Source of the DNA: an uncultured Candidatus Melainabacteria bacterium
Lineage (GTDB): Bacteria; Cyanobacteriota; Vampirovibrionia; Gastranaerophilales; Gastranaerophilaceae
Assembly: GCA_934675695.1 (NCBI GenBank)
Contig: CAKURN010000114.1
Span: forward strand, 1-5,435
Direction of reading: 5' to 3'
Length of the DNA: 5,435 nt
Shown: positions 5,232 to 5,435 of the stretch, piece by piece
Numbering within the stretch: position 1 is the stretch's first letter
Layout: each line of letters starts with the position of its first letter
Made by a program: the position numbers and the translations under genes
Notes under the pieces: generated by a model
Seen by the model: only the letters and a program-made list of their open reading frames with translations
What the model was told of the DNA's origin: nothing
Databases searched by the model: none

Positions 5232-5435
5232 ATGGTAACCGTTTATTCTAAAAATAACTGTGTCCAATGTAAGATGACCAAGCGTTTCTTGGACAGTAAT
5301 AATATCGCTTATCGTGAGATCAATCTTGACGAGCAACCTGAGTATATCGATCAAGTTAAAGAGCTTGGTTTCAGCGCTGCTCCTGTCATCCAAACACCAA
5401 CTGAAATCTTTTCAGGTTTCCAACCAGGAAAATTG
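5232..5435 (+). CDS. nrdH: NrdH glutaredoxin-like redoxin (3' end missing)
   Basis: NrdH is a small cytoplasmic thioredoxin-fold protein that passes electrons from thioredoxin reductase to the class Ib ribonucleotide reductase NrdEF. The frame is open from ATG at 5232 to the edge: 68 codons and no stop. NrdH proteins are about 72-76 residues, so only a few are missing. The redox motif C10-V-Q-C13 follows the first strand, A50-P51 is in the cis-Pro position, and F60-S-G-F-Q-P65 is the C-terminal S-G-F-x-P signature of NrdH. AGAGGAG (5217-5223) lies 8 nt before the ATG, a stronger ribosome site than any other gene here has. By memory of the family the protein is very like streptococcal NrdH. 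G+C is 39% and both arginines are CGT, unlike the genes to the left. NrdE and NrdF are expected downstream. In streptococci I would expect ptsH divergently upstream; it is not there. Confidence 0.93.
   Translation, partial: MVTVYSKNNCVQCKMTKRFLDSNNIAYREINLDEQPEYIDQVKELGFSAAPVIQTPTEIFSGFQPGKL

Noticed and set aside
5154..5393. 79-codon minus-strand frame
   Set aside because: It is antisense to nrdH and its control region; the NrdH frame has the motifs, promoter and ribosome site.

Overview
The window holds DNA of two different characters. Positions 1 to about 4910 are very AT-rich. The lines I counted ran at about 27-35% G+C, proteins are rich in Lys/Asn/Ile/Phe, and arginine in the repeat-protein and membrane-protein genes is written only as AGA/AGG. 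Tryptophan is TGG and no reading frame contains an internal TGA, so the ordinary bacterial code applies and Mollicutes are unlikely. The style fits an uncultured AT-rich, perhaps gut-associated, bacterium. Gastranaerophilales (non-photosynthetic Cyanobacteria) is a guess from general resemblance only. The right end, from at most about 5100 to 5435, differs: 39% G+C in the coding part (80 of 204 bases), CGT arginines, a textbook sigma-70-type promoter, a strong Shine-Dalgarno and a streptococcal/Lactobacillales-like NrdH.

Layout. (1) 1-1115, minus: the N-terminal 371 residues of a protein made of exact 36-residue helical repeats resembling mTERF motifs; its 3' end lies beyond the left edge. 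(2) 1272-1787, minus: a compact Sfp/AcpT-type 4'-phosphopantetheinyl transferase, possibly leaderless. (3) 1848-3320, plus: a polytopic GT-C-like membrane protein, divergent from the transferase. (4) 3327-3548, minus: a tiny secreted protein with an Ada-like/nuclease-tail Cys-His motif, convergent with gene 3. (5) 3596-4867, minus: a predicted cytoplasmic zincin (HESNH) with a coiled-coil C-terminal part, upstream of and co-oriented with gene 4. (6) 4868-5231: gene-free, holding a -10 for the zincin gene, then a pair of NrdR boxes and a strong promoter. (7) 5232-5435, plus: nrdH, cut by the right edge.

Genes 1-5 do not form an evident pathway. The transferase would activate a carrier protein encoded elsewhere, the GT-C-like protein would act in the envelope, and genes 4 and 5 may be co-transcribed. 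nrdH with its NrdR boxes belongs to class Ib ribonucleotide reduction, and nrdE/nrdF would be expected past the right edge. The strongest leads are the mTERF-like repeat protein in a bacterial context and the abrupt change in character between about 4910 and 5103, which may be an assembly chimera or a transferred segment.
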